NCBI GenBank assembly: GCA_014843695.1
Contig: CM026386.1
Span: 84,681,791-84,745,790 of the forward strand
From: Archivesica marissinica
Taxonomy: Eukaryota > Mollusca > Bivalvia > Venerida > Vesicomyidae
DNA length: 64,000 nt
Direction: 5' to 3'
Shown: positions 11,468-23,905 of the stretch, piece by piece
Layout of the letters: every line of letters begins with the position of its first letter
How positions within the stretch are numbered: position 1 is the stretch's first letter
Program-made: the position numbers and the translations under genes
The notes under the pieces: generated by a model
Told to the model about the DNA's origin: nothing
What the model saw: the letters and a program-made list of their open reading frames with translations, nothing else
Database searches by the model: none

Positions 11468-14400
11468 TTAAACGTTATCGTCCTCTAGCTCAACAATATC
11501 TGGGTGATCAGCGAACTGTGGACGACAGACTCTTTGTCCCCTTGCCCACCACAAATGCACTGCCCTAGTGGCCTCATATGCCTCAAGTGTTGGGCCTTCT
11601 AGAGAGACGCACAGCAGGTCATTCATAGTTTCTGTTGCCAGACTTGCTCTCCAATCACTCTTGATGCGCTTCACTGCAGAAAATCCACGTTCACATATGG
11701 CAGATGACATCGGCAATTAGGGGTGACTATTGGGGTCAATTTTACTATTGCAATACTATCGCGATAGTATTGCGATAGTATTGCGATAGTTGTAGGACTA
11801 TTGCAATAGTATTGTGTAAATACATATTAATTAAAAAAATATTCTGTTTCGCATGGAATACACAAGTTCTGTGTATTTATTTATTAGCATGCAATTTTTT
11901 CTTTATTATCATGACATCGAACACACTGCACTAATTTACTTGTGCGTAGTGAAAAGTTGAAAACCCACTTGCCCGTATATCCGAACTTTATATGTTTAAA
12001 TAATATAAACCAACCTTATTTAAAAATCGATACACAGTCCCGCTAAGTTACATGATTGTTTACCTGTCGTCTTCAATAATAAGGCTGCGTCACGTACCCG
12101 TTCCCGTATATCGATTTAGCGACCGCGTAGTATACTTGTAACTGACGCATGCGCTATAGCACTTTAAATTACCCATACCCGGGATTATGGGGGTCACATC
12201 GCCTACTTTGCTCACTATTCAGTACCAAAGAAGCCATTTTCGACAGTAGTTATTCTTATTGACAGCTGGCTTGTTTTGAGCGGAAAATACATTACATACC
12301 CACCGCATTTTACACAGTTTTTATGTGACGGGCGATAACTCTTGACATTTCCGGTTCTTATTCAGGTTATTGTCGGCTGGAAATGTTGTCCGCCACCGTT
12401 GTCGGCTGGCTTGTGTTTATTGCGGAAGTTCCGCAGGAAAATAAACAAGAACATTTGCCGATGCTTTCTCATTAAAATACGATTTAAATGCCATGGGAAC
12501 ATAAAGTAAATGCACTCGCCGGTATTTTTACTTGTCCACGGACAAGTTACATTCGAAAATCTACTTGCCCGGCGTAACAAATGACCGATTTCGCCATCCC
12601 TGGCAACTATCGAAACTATTGCGATAGTACTGCCGCAATAGTCAATACTATCGATGGTCATATTTACCATCGATGGTTGACTATCGTGACGCTGTCTATT
12701 GCGATGCATCGATATTTCGATGCATCGTTACACCCCTATCGGCAATGTGAGCACTACCTCAACCAGGTGGATAATGTTGCCGAATGTGTCCTCGCCACCA
12801 GGTACAATCTCTGAAATTGTGGGCAGTACTCTTGGATTGGCAGCAATTCTCCTTCCCAGATGTGCTTTTACAGCCGTCCACTCTATTTGTATCTGACCAA
12901 TGTCACAGTTTCTCCGACCCAATACAACCTCAAAATGCTGTGTCAGATTGGCGACCTCGGTATTTCCATACACAGCCAATTCCTCTCTGTCACGGGGCCA
13001 GTCTTTGCAGTTGTTATCTTTCCTATCAAAACGCGCATTCATGCTATCCATGACCGCCTCTATAGTGTTGCGGTAGTCGTACACATGCTCAGGGTCATAA
13101 TACGCCAGTTTCTGCCCCTTGAATAGCCACCGTTTCTGCCCCTTGAATAGCCACTCGCCTGCTTCATTCTGTGTGATCATGGCTTGGAACTCTTTTAAAT
13201 GTTGACCAGGTTCTTGCTGCAGCTACACCAGCATGAGGTTGGCAGTTTCAAGGGTATCGAGGTAGTCAATACAGGTGATGGAGTTGGCCTGGAATCTCAA
13301 ACTCAGCTGACTGACTACTTCCAGCAAGTCCTGCAAGAAGGCCATGAACCTCAACACACGCCAGTCCTTCAGCTTGTTTACTAGGTAACTAGCCCTTCAC
13401 TGCAGCTGTGGCTTGATTTGGGCCAGCTTGTGAAACATGCTCAAAGTGAGATCGTATAGCAGAATACCCTCCCATGAGAGCATTTGATGCCTTCAGGACA
13501 TGTGGCAGCCACCTTGTGCCTTGCAGGCGTTGAGTTTTTATGAACCTCTCCTCCATGACATCTGCAATCGCCTTCATTTCTCTCAATGCCTTTGGTGAGT
13601 AGTGGTAGTGTTTATGGATCTTGTACAGCATGTCTTGGACATTATTCAGCATATCGTGGTCTTTGATTCCATTCAGTACCCCTAGTTCCAGACGATGTGC
13701 AATGCAGTGTGTGAACACCAGGTATGGCCTGTTCTCCATCAGCTTTGTCTTGACACTGTTATTGTTGCCAAAATTCACGGCTGCCCCATCAGATCCTGCG
13801 CCAACTACTTTGTCAAGCCAGTCGGGACACCCATACTGGTTCATTGCTGAATTTATAGCATCAAATGCCCCGTGACTGTGTGCATGTTCCAAGTCCACTA
13901 AGGCAACAAAGTACTCTTTCGGAACACCACACTGAACCAACCTGCAGTACACGATTTCAACCTCTGATACACTGAAATACATGTAGCATCTCGCAGTGCT
14001 TCCTTCATTGGCTCCCTGGTTGCCTCTGCCTGAAACAGATTTGTAATACATGAAGGTAATAAATATTTATTATTACCGGTATTCTATTTAGCATAGTTAA
14101 GGAATACGAGAGTGTTGTATCATTTGTGAGAAAAGTATCACATTCATTGGCATCAATAAAATTATCTACAATATTTAATTAATTCTTCTTCAATTTACCG
14201 GTAAGTACATTGTATATAATTTCTTTTTATTGAGTACTCTATACTGCGCTAGCAAAGTTTATTAATACACGTTTAAAAGTAAACCCCAATCACTAGTTAC
14301 TCAATCCAATTAATTATACTAGGTCATCATTTTATGTTTTTTACCTAGCACATGCTTTGTCTGACTGGTATGAGGTGAGGTGGTTGATGTTAGAACCATT

Positions 14401-15796
14401 CTTCACTTGCAGATTAAGAAGGTTTGGATAAGAAGTCCATGGCATCTCAAAGTGCATGACGAAGTACGCCGTATTGAACTTCTTCTGAAGTACGGAGGCT
14501 TCTTCTTCTCCTAACCTAGATAATAATAAGAAGATGCACAATTATTTATTAGTTTAAAATATTTCAGTTACACACAATCTATTTTGATTAATAATTATTA
14601 AAATGTAACATGTTAAACATAATTAAATTTATATTATTTATACATGTACACTAATTTAAAGCCTTACTAGTCATGTTTATTGCTACCACTTGTTTATCTT
14701 ATTGTACACGCTAATAACCGAGTTCATCATCTAACCTGTTCATGACTACGTCGATAGGTCCAGGGGTTACATCACCAGCTTCTTGCCTCGCAGCAACCAG
14801 CCCAGCTTCTTTGCACCTTACATGCGTTGCAGTCAGGAAGTGAGCCTGAATCGACTGCACCCTGTAGCTGTTGCACCCAGTCAGGAAGCTGGTGCTACCG
14901 GCTATTGCCTTGTACTGCTCACATATTCCACAAATTAAACCTGAAATCTTAAAAGCATTAATAAATTACATTTCAAAATTGAAAAATTTGGCAGAGGTTC
15001 CCCTAGCCTAGGCGAAATTCATGAAATCCAGGTATCTTTTCTATTGATATTTGACAGAATACAATAATTGTACAGGGCATTTATATAATAATTAGGACAG
15101 AGTAGAGCTATTTTTTTAGCAGAGTCTGATTGAGACATGAAACAGTTATATAAGTTAGCATGCAGTGAATATAATGGGCGAGTGATCATTTGGTGGATAT
15201 ATATTTAAAATACAATAGATAAATAATATTCCGAGAGTCGGCAACTAATGACGCTCCAGCGATAGGAAATAATCAAAGTGTCAAATTCATTTACCGTCTT
15301 TGCTGTCTCGCAATCCTTTAAATGTGGTAGTCCAACTGTCCACCCATCCACGCTTGCGCTTCTTTTCATAAGCTTGCTTGTCTGTCTTTTTTGGGGGAAG
15401 CCGGTAAAAAAATGTTGACAGTTGCGTCTGCCCAGATGACGACATTTTGAAAACGCTTCCTATGTATAACTGTAACTGAGGTTTCAATTGGACAACATTT
15501 TGCTCAACAGCCAATCAGCAAAGCCGATTCAAAAATACTCTCCAACAGGAGATTATTGCATAGTAACAGTAACAACACATTCTGATTGGTTAATACATGC
15601 CTACGTCATGTGACAAGTACCTGTTTCGGTTTATTATTGTCGAGCAAGAGTAGCAGCGCTTAAGGTTACTATCTTTTCGTAAAATATTGAAACAAAAACT
15701 AGTTGCCCGTCGGGCAAGCGAGTAACAACAAGTACTTACCCGCCGCCAACATTTACCTGCCCCGGGCAATCGGGCAGTGGTTAGTGTCGAGCCCTG
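11468..15796 (-). pseudogene. hAT-family transposase gene (ZNF862-like), multi-exon, disrupted
   Basis: The right terminus at 15779-15796 reads, on the minus strand, CAGGGCTCGACACTAACC, a hAT-type end. Exons on the minus strand: (a) 15445-15295, MSSSGQTQLSTFF...KKRKRGWVDSW; (b) 14940-14736, ICGICEQYKAIAGSTSFLTG...; (c) about 14516-14346, KFNTAYFVMHFEMPW...; (d) from 14029 onward, the catalytic core with GAGSDGAAVNFGNNN and FTHCIAHRLELGVL. Further on are YRNTIEAVM and, at 11716-11468, the C-terminal dimerisation block SSAICERGFSAVKRIKSDWR. Breaks: a frameshift near 13392, a TAG at about 13223, a 24-bp tandem duplication (FKGQKRWLFKGQK, about 13113-13160) and a 1021-bp insertion at 11718-12738. 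Where relatives have an acidic DGSTD block, exon (d) reads EGSTARCYMYFS. The left terminus was not found. Confidence 0.8.
11718..12738. mobile_element. Non-autonomous hAT element nested in the hAT transposase gene
   Basis: Ends are TAGGGGTG at 11718 and CACCCCTA at 12738. They are flanked by a perfect 8-bp target duplication TCGGCAAT (11710-11717 and 12739-12746). Removing the 1021 bp plus one duplication brings EVVLTLP directly against MSSAICERGF of the host transposase. Subterminal regions are full of ACTATTGCGATAGT-type words in both orientations. Eight-base duplications and TAGGGGTG ends are characteristic of the hAT superfamily. No transposase of its own is seen. Confidence 0.9.
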
Positions 15797-15935
15797 AAAA
15801 CTAATTTTTCTGTCAAATTTGAAATTTAAACGTAATGTTTTTAATTTCATAGGCTATATATACTCCAGTTCTGTAAATAATATCATACAAAAACGTAACA
15901 ACATTCTTTAACTAGTATTTACATTAAAAATACAT

Positions 15936-16599
15936 CTAATAATTCACACAGAGATATATAAGGAGAATGCGAAATTCATCCCTATTCTTGATTTCACGTG
16001 GCTTCTTCAAGTCCTTCGGAAAGCCCTTCCTGTTTGCCTGAACTGTCCCGCACGCGTAGAGTCCCTTGACCAATAGTTGTTCCATCAGTGGCAAACCGGT
16101 GAAGAAGTTGTCGAAAATGAGTTGACGATGAGTGTGGTGAAGGTTGTCCGTCAGTTTCGTAACTACATTATAACCAAGTCCGTGCTCAGTCAGATTGTTC
16201 TGTCTTCCTAGATACACTTCAAAGCGCGACAAGTATGCTGAATTGGCATCGCAGAGCATCCAAACCTTCACCGCTCTCTTCACCGGCTTGACATGCATAT
16301 ACTGGCGGAAGGATAGGCGCCCACAGTGTAAGCTATCATTGCTTCATCGACGGAAGCCTGTTGGGACAGTGTGAAGCCTCTCAGGAACGTCTCAGAAACA
16401 TGGTCAATCACATTTCTAATCTTATACAGACGATCATACCCATCATCACCACGCCTGGGTTCTTCAGATCGGTCAGATACGTGAAAATACTGTAGTATCT
16501 TCTGAAATCTGTTACAAGTCATAATGTTCTGGACACCTACATTCCCCCAACAGATTGTTTGACGACCAAAACATGTTGGCCTCTGGCATCTGGCAGATT
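15936..16599 (-). pseudogene. Second piggyBac-type transposase fragment, frameshifted and cut by the gap
   Basis: The minus strand carries TCNRFQKILQYFHVSDR, a GDDGYDRLYKIRNVIDHV stretch, QASVDEAMIAYT, then in another frame MHVKPVKRAVKVWMLCDANS, LIFDNFFTGLPLMEQLL and YACGTVQANRKGFP. These are consecutive blocks of a piggyBac transposase and include two of its catalytic Asp residues (DEAM, FDNFF). Frame breaks: an extra G in a G-run near 16547 and an extra dinucleotide near 16317. Similarity ends at about 15960. It parallels the element at 1-1936 but is clearly a different copy. Its upstream part lies in the sequence gap. Confidence 0.75.
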
Positions 16600-17599
16600 N
16601 NNNNNNNNNNNNNNNNNNNNNNNNNNNNNNNNNNNNNNNNNNNNNNNNNNNNNNNNNNNNNNNNNNNNNNNNNNNNNNNNNNNNNNNNNNNNNNNNNNNN
16701 NNNNNNNNNNNNNNNNNNNNNNNNNNNNNNNNNNNNNNNNNNNNNNNNNNNNNNNNNNNNNNNNNNNNNNNNNNNNNNNNNNNNNNNNNNNNNNNNNNNN
16801 NNNNNNNNNNNNNNNNNNNNNNNNNNNNNNNNNNNNNNNNNNNNNNNNNNNNNNNNNNNNNNNNNNNNNNNNNNNNNNNNNNNNNNNNNNNNNNNNNNNN
16901 NNNNNNNNNNNNNNNNNNNNNNNNNNNNNNNNNNNNNNNNNNNNNNNNNNNNNNNNNNNNNNNNNNNNNNNNNNNNNNNNNNNNNNNNNNNNNNNNNNNN
17001 NNNNNNNNNNNNNNNNNNNNNNNNNNNNNNNNNNNNNNNNNNNNNNNNNNNNNNNNNNNNNNNNNNNNNNNNNNNNNNNNNNNNNNNNNNNNNNNNNNNN
17101 NNNNNNNNNNNNNNNNNNNNNNNNNNNNNNNNNNNNNNNNNNNNNNNNNNNNNNNNNNNNNNNNNNNNNNNNNNNNNNNNNNNNNNNNNNNNNNNNNNNN
17201 NNNNNNNNNNNNNNNNNNNNNNNNNNNNNNNNNNNNNNNNNNNNNNNNNNNNNNNNNNNNNNNNNNNNNNNNNNNNNNNNNNNNNNNNNNNNNNNNNNNN
17301 NNNNNNNNNNNNNNNNNNNNNNNNNNNNNNNNNNNNNNNNNNNNNNNNNNNNNNNNNNNNNNNNNNNNNNNNNNNNNNNNNNNNNNNNNNNNNNNNNNNN
17401 NNNNNNNNNNNNNNNNNNNNNNNNNNNNNNNNNNNNNNNNNNNNNNNNNNNNNNNNNNNNNNNNNNNNNNNNNNNNNNNNNNNNNNNNNNNNNNNNNNNN
17501 NNNNNNNNNNNNNNNNNNNNNNNNNNNNNNNNNNNNNNNNNNNNNNNNNNNNNNNNNNNNNNNNNNNNNNNNNNNNNNNNNNNNNNNNNNNNNNNNNNN
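16600..17599. other. Assembly gap (1000 N)
   Basis: Exactly 1000 undetermined bases, a conventional placeholder length, between the piggyBac fragment and a satellite array. The true distance is unknown. Confidence 1.
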
Positions 17600-20275
17600 A
17601 TACATACACGGGATATACACACTACACAAGCAAGATATACATACACGGGATATACACACTACACAAGCAAGATATACATACACGGGATATACACACTACA
17701 CAAGCACGATATACATACACGGGATATACACACTACACAAGCAAGATATACATACACGGGATATACACACTACACAAGCAAGATATACATACACGGGATA
17801 TACACACTACACAAGCACGATATACATACACGGGATATACACACTACACAAGCAAGATATACATACACGGGATATACACACTACACAAGCAAGATATACA
17901 TACACGGGATATACACACTACACAAGCAAGATATACATACACGGGATATACACACTACACAAGCAAGATATACATACACGGGATATACACACTACACAAG
18001 CAAGATATACATACACGGGATATACACACTACACAAGCAAGATATACATACACGGGATATACACACTACACAAGCAAGATATACATACACGGGATATACA
18101 CACTACACAAGCACGATATACATACACGGGATATACACACTACACAAGCAAGATATACATACACGGGATATACACACTACACAAGCACGATATACATACA
18201 CGGGATATACACACTACACAAGCAAGATATACATACACGGGATATACACACTACACAAGCAAGATATACATACACGGGATATACACACTACACAAGCAAG
18301 ATATACATACACGGGATATACACACTACACAAGCAAGATATACATACACGGGATATACACACTACACAAGCAAGATATACATACACGGGATATACACACT
18401 ACACAAGCAAGATATACATACACGGGATATACACACTACACAAGCAAGATATACATACACGGGATATACACACTACACAAGCACGATATACATACACGGG
18501 ATATACACACTACACAAGCAAGATATACATACACGGGATATACACACTACACAAGCAAGATATACATACACGGGATATACACACTACACAAGCACGATAT
18601 ACATACACGGGATATACACACTACACAAGCACGATATACATACACGGGATATACACACTACACAAGCAAGATATACATACACGGGATATACACACTACAC
18701 AAGCAAGATATACATACACGGGATATACACACTACACAAGCACGATATACATACACGGGATATACACACTACACAAGCACGATATACATACACGGGATAT
18801 ACACACTACACAAGCAAGATATACATACACGGGATATACACACTACACAAGCAAGATATACATACACGGGATATACACACTACACAAGCACGATATACAT
18901 ACACGGGATATACACACTACACAAGCACGATATACATACACGGGATATACACACTACACAAGCACGATACATACACGGGATATACACACTACACAAGCAA
19001 GATATACATACACGGGATATACACACTACACAAGCAAGATATACATACACGGGATATACACACTACACAAGCAGATATACATACACGGGATATACACACT
19101 ACACAAGCACGATATACATACACGGGATATACACACTACACAAGCACGATATACATACACGGGATATACACACTACACAAGCAAGATATACATACACGGG
19201 ATATACACACTACACAAGCAAGATATACATACACGGGATATACACACTACACAAGCAAGATATACATACACGGGATATACACACTACACAAGCAAGATAT
19301 ACATACACGGGATATACACACTACACAAGCAAGATATACATACACGGGATATACACACTACACAAGCAAGATATACATACACGGGATATACACACTACAC
19401 AAGCAAGATATACATACACGGGATATACACACTACACAAGCAAGATATACATACACGGGATATACACACTACACAAGCAAGATATACATACACGGGATAT
19501 ACACACTACACAAGCAAGATATACATACACGGGATATACACACTACACAAGCAAGATATACATACACGGGATATACACACTACACAAGCAAGATATACAT
19601 ACACGGGATATACACACTACACAAGCAAGATATACATACACGGGATATACACACTACACAAGCAAGATATACATACACGGGATATACACACTACACAAGC
19701 AAGATATACATACACGGGATATACACACTACACAAGCACGATATACATACACGGGATATACACACTACACAAGCAAGATATACATACACGGGATATACAC
19801 ACTACACAAGCAAGATATACATACACGGGATATACACACTACACAAGCACGATATACATACACGGGATATACACACTACACAAGCAAGATATACATACAC
19901 GGGATATACACACTACACAAGCAAGATATACATACACGGGATATACACACTACACAAGCAAGATATACATACACGGGATATACACACTACACAAGCAAGA
20001 TATACATACACGGGATATACACACTACACAAGCAAGATATACATACACGGGATATACACACTACACAAGCAAGATATACATACACGGGATATACACACTA
20101 CACAAGCAAGATATACATACACGGGATATACACACTACACAAGCAAGATATACATACACGGGATATACACACTACACAAGCAAGATATACATACACGGGA
20201 TATACACACTACACAAGCAAGATATACATACACGGGATATACACACTACACAAGCAAGATATACATACACGGGAT
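17600..20275. repeat. 37-bp satellite array, about 72 copies
   Basis: Near-identical head-to-tail copies of a 37-bp unit (contains ACGGGATATACACACTAC). The main variable site is A or C in AAGC(A/C)(A/C)GATA, giving AAGCAAGATA and AAGCACGATA variants intermixed along the array. Two short units (near 18960 and 19070) lack one or two bases. Because 37 is not a multiple of 3 and the unit contains no stop in any forward frame, all three plus-strand frames stay open across the array. Confidence 0.95.
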
Positions 20276-21980
20276 ATTCTCAATCATGTTGATTTTAATA
20301 CACACTACGAAAACAAGCCAAACAATCTTACATTAGCATTGCTTACATGTTTTGTTGTTGAAAATACTCGTCAATATAGATGTTCTATGTGTGAAATTAG
20401 TTGCTTGTAAGTAGAGCATTCGAAACGTAAACTCTGTTGTATTTAGTACTTCCATCCTATATTGGATAACCGTTCACCGTTTTTCTTAATAAATATCGGG
20501 TAGTTTCCACTTTTCTTGAACACTTCACCTAAAGAGTAGAAAAGTCGACTTTTCTGGCTAATTTGTATGCGAAAAATAAAAATGTCTAAATTTAGACTCC
20601 ATTAAGTTATACTTTCCATTCGAAAATTAGAAAGGTGGACGTGTTCGTTATAATTATTACATGGAGTTCTACTTTTCTACTATTATTTCTAAGTTTATAA
20701 GCGTTCCGAATGTTTCACGGCTAACTTTAGTTCCGAGGATAGAATCAGTTCATCCGAAGCTGATTCTTGTCAATCTAGACGCGCTGCTGAGAAACACAAG
20801 TGAAGAGGTTTGTGGGAATTAAAGCGTTGTGTACCATAACGGTCTCGCGAACTGTTAATATATATTGTTAAACTGCGATAATAGAAATCATTTATATTGT
20901 CGGAATAGAATCTTCAGTTTCAATAGTATAGCAATGACTTGATCTCACAGTTAGCAAATAATCTGGTTGATTGGACACTGAGTTGGACGTACTGCAGTAT
21001 ACGAAATTCATTTCCAGTTATTCAAAGTTTCAATGTAATTCCTTGGTTTTTTCCAGCACTGTCATTTAACGGTACTAATGTTTACTAAATGAGCCCGGTT
21101 TAACCGGAAACACGTCCCTAGAATAGGCGTGTTTTCATATTCATTATTATCTTATTTTTACTTTATACCTTTTAATTTTCAATTATTTTACATCGACAAA
21201 TGACAATTATATTATTATTGTTTATTTAATTAGTTGAAATGTATTTTCAAATACTACTGTTATTTCATATTTGCACCATTGACTATTGTTTGTAAAATGT
21301 TATTTGTACCATGTAGGTTGTATATACGTATGTAGTCCCAATAACTAATATAGTTAATTTTTCTTTTTGGTAAAAATGCATTTTCATGACAGGCAGTGTA
21401 TAGTATTTGTGTTTTTTTAGAAATTATGTGACTTGAGAAGACTTCAGACTAGTTGATGTGTAGAAAAGATGTGGTATAGGAATGCAGGCCATTGCAAACT
21501 GAAGGATGGTATATGATACTATATTATTTGGCGGAGGAATACAGTGTGTAAACACAGTGACGTTATTCACAGGCGAGCACTTGTTATTTGAAACTTAAAA
21601 TTGGAAATAGTCTTGGTGTGTTTCAGGCTGAGTTGAATACCTCTTCACAGTGGATGTGGTATCAGAAGAAATGAAAGATTGGAAATATAAATGAACAGAC
21701 TGTATGTTTTTACTTTTTACTATGTACTTAATAGGCAATTTATGTGTTGTTTTACAACCTGTAAACGCATGGGTTTGTAACATTTTGTTGAATAAGCTAT
21801 ATAAATATATATGACTGATTATAAATTGGATACTATTGATTATTATGAAAATAATATTAAAATGAAAGGATTTATGCTGCGAATGATACCAAGCACTATA
21901 AACATTGGGGCAATCTCTACATGACTGTATTAGCTGTAAATACTCACACAAGTATTGCAAAATATATATACTGTGTTAGT
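20276..21980. other. No gene seen
   Basis: AT-rich DNA with no convincing coding sequence. A minus-strand frame at 21595-21960 contains QTHAFTGCKTTHKL, faintly like a HAFTGCDT motif of some transposon proteins, but the similarity is too short to call. Confidence 0.4.
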
Positions 21981-21984
21981 GACC

Positions 21985-22130
21985 ACCTCTATTAGGCAGC
22001 CAACCTGCATTAATCAGCCAGATTCCCAATATGTTGTTTTGATATACATGTGACATCTATTAAGCAGCCACCTGTGCTAAACAGCCACTTTCTGTGATTC
22101 CCTTGGTTGGGTGCTTAACACAGGTTTGAA
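21985..22130 (+). repeat. Interspersed repeat with AAGCAGCCA words
   Basis: Contains TATTAAGCAGCCACCTGTGC, CAGCCACTTTCTGTGATTCC and GGTTTGAATGTAG. A second copy, with the same closing segment, spans 42925-43335 where it is interrupted by a TTAA-flanked element. Confidence 0.6.
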
Positions 22131-22244
22131 TGTAGTCAATCATGTTGCTACTACTGTATAACCCGATTCTAAATCAATTATACGTTGTTGATGTTGTTAT
22201 TATTGTTATTGTTGTTGATAAAAACAAACTTCTTTGATCGATAT

Positions 22245-22490
22245 AACAGTACTGAAAGAATAAACCGAAATTGTCAACTATGTCAATTAAATGTTGTAGA
22301 ATCTGAATATCATGTTTACTGATATGCCAGAAATATTCTAATATTCTCTTTAAATGCATGCCAACCATATCTTGGTCGAATTTAAGGAAATGTAATTGTT
22401 TTATGGCAACCGATAAAAGAAGAGTTCTTGTAAACATTTGTAAATTGTTAACGGAAGCCTATGTTCTAAGAAATCAAATGGTGTAATTTA
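22245..22490 (+). pseudogene. Non-LTR retrotransposon ORF2, C-terminal fragment
   Basis: Plus-strand reading gives NRNCQLCQLNVVESEYH and, after frame changes, NLRKCNCFMATDKRRVLVN then ICKLLTEAYVLRN. A CxxC...ESEYH knuckle, then a run ending VLVNICKLLxxAYxLR, is the usual C-terminal tail of several mollusc non-LTR elements. Several frameshifts. Confidence 0.5.
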
Positions 22491-22911
22491 AGTGTGTATA
22501 CATTCATAGTATCATATGTAAAAGTACTATATTCACGAACTATTATTTCACTCATATTTGTTTGTGATTATAAGTATGTATAAATTAGTATGCTATTCAT
22601 TAGCAAAAGGCAAGTATTATGTCGATTTGCTAAATAAATGTGTTTAATGTTGATCGTTCGTGGTGGTGGTCCTATGTTGTATCCACGTAGCCACACGCCG
22701 TTTGTGATGATTACAATCTGCTATCGGAGATTACGCACCAAGTTGGACAATGAAATAATCGCGTTGGGCATATTTGAGAACCTCTTAGAAATGGAAATGA
22801 GAATAATTATCAGCTTGTCTAAGTGTTGAAATCCATTACGAGACAAGACGCGTGTCATTTCTTTGTTTAACATCAACTTAAAACTATAAAGCAATTACGA
22901 CCCAAATCACA

Positions 22912-23186
22912 CAGGCGGATCTGTAGTCCAGTGGTAACACGCTGGACTGGTAATCCAGGGATCGCTGGTTCGATCCCCCGTCTGACCCTAATAAAATTAA
23001 CAGTCTTTCAGATGGGACGTTAAACCGAGGTCTCGTGTCGGTGCTTTACACCGTGCACGTAAAAGAACCAGAGGGGACCCTCTTTCTGTATCATTGCACA
23101 ATCCTCCAACAATCTAAAATGACTAATCTCTTCAGGAGGTGTCGCTCATATGGGCAACCGGTAGCGACGATAAATAAACGTAAAAC
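22912..23186 (+). mobile_element. tRNA-derived SINE, family A
   Basis: The head contains a pol III box A (TAGTCCAGTGG) and box B (GGTTCGATCCC). The region between can form an anticodon-like arm CTGGA-CTGGTAA-TCCAG. It is followed by a conserved body (CAGATGGGACGTTAAACC, CACCGTGCACGTAAAAGAAC) and a tail GGGCAACCGGTAGCGACG + ATAAATAAACG. The body resembles the core shared by widespread invertebrate SINEs. Other copies: 23905, 34175, 36925, 52170 (minus), 62441. Confidence 0.85.
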
Positions 23187-23730
23187 AGTTTATTTATTTA
23201 GACGTATACATATAGTACATAGTTATAATTATATACATATTATACATACTATTTACACGTGATCAATGTCATACAAGTAAAGTATACATGTATTGAAATC
23301 ATTCATAGATGACACATCTGTCAATTATTTAGAAATGCTTCCTTCGTAAGCGAATAGGGATTACAAAATGTTTTCTTCGGGAACGTCGACATGTTTCTAC
23401 TTGAATAGTCTTACTTAATAAGTAGACAATAACAGACGTACGGACGGGAAAGGGACAGACCGAATATCAAATCAAGTAATAAAATTCTTCACATTATAAT
23501 ACAATCAACACAATTTCTAATCGGCCACGTGATGCTTTATAATATTTGGAGCAATCTTATACAATACAATATCAATGTTTGCATATTGTCACTCAATGCA
23601 TGTTAATCCAGATGATCATACAGCTTTTCATTGCATGCAAATCTGAAACAAAATCAAATAAGATGATATGAATATTGATATTGTATGGTTGTTAGTTTGC
23701 TCCAGCTACTATAGAACACCAGGTGATCGA

Positions 23731-23905
23731 TTAGCAATTGTGCTGAGTGTATATAAATGTATTACAGTAAGATGAAAACTCAAACATTTCATAATTAATC
23801 TTGCTGAAAAGTTCTACTCTGAGAGTGTCATATAACGGACATATTAATAATACGTGAGCTTCAACCTCAACCTCGTTAGTACATGAAAAGCACGTCGTGT
23901 CATTG
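23731..23905 (-). pseudogene. Non-LTR ORF2 C-terminal fragment
   Basis: The minus strand reads NDTTCFSCTNEVEVEAHVLL, then CPLYDTLRVELF. This is the CxxC-x(n)-E-x2-H-x(n)-CP-Y-x3-R pattern of non-LTR C-terminal knuckles. It directly abuts the SINE head array. Confidence 0.55.

Noticed and set aside
12362..12709. 115-codon minus-strand frame within the nested hAT element
   Set aside because: Lies across the subterminal repeats, with no transposase motif; the element is best seen as non-autonomous.
16555..20410. Open reading frames of over 1200 codons across the gap and the 37-bp satellite
   Set aside because: They consist of undetermined bases plus a stop-free repeat translated in rotating frames. 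No domain, no start context, no non-repeat coding part.
21595..21960. Minus-strand frame with HAFTGCKTT
   Set aside because: Only about ten residues resemble the HAFTGCDT motif of certain transposon proteins, too short to call.
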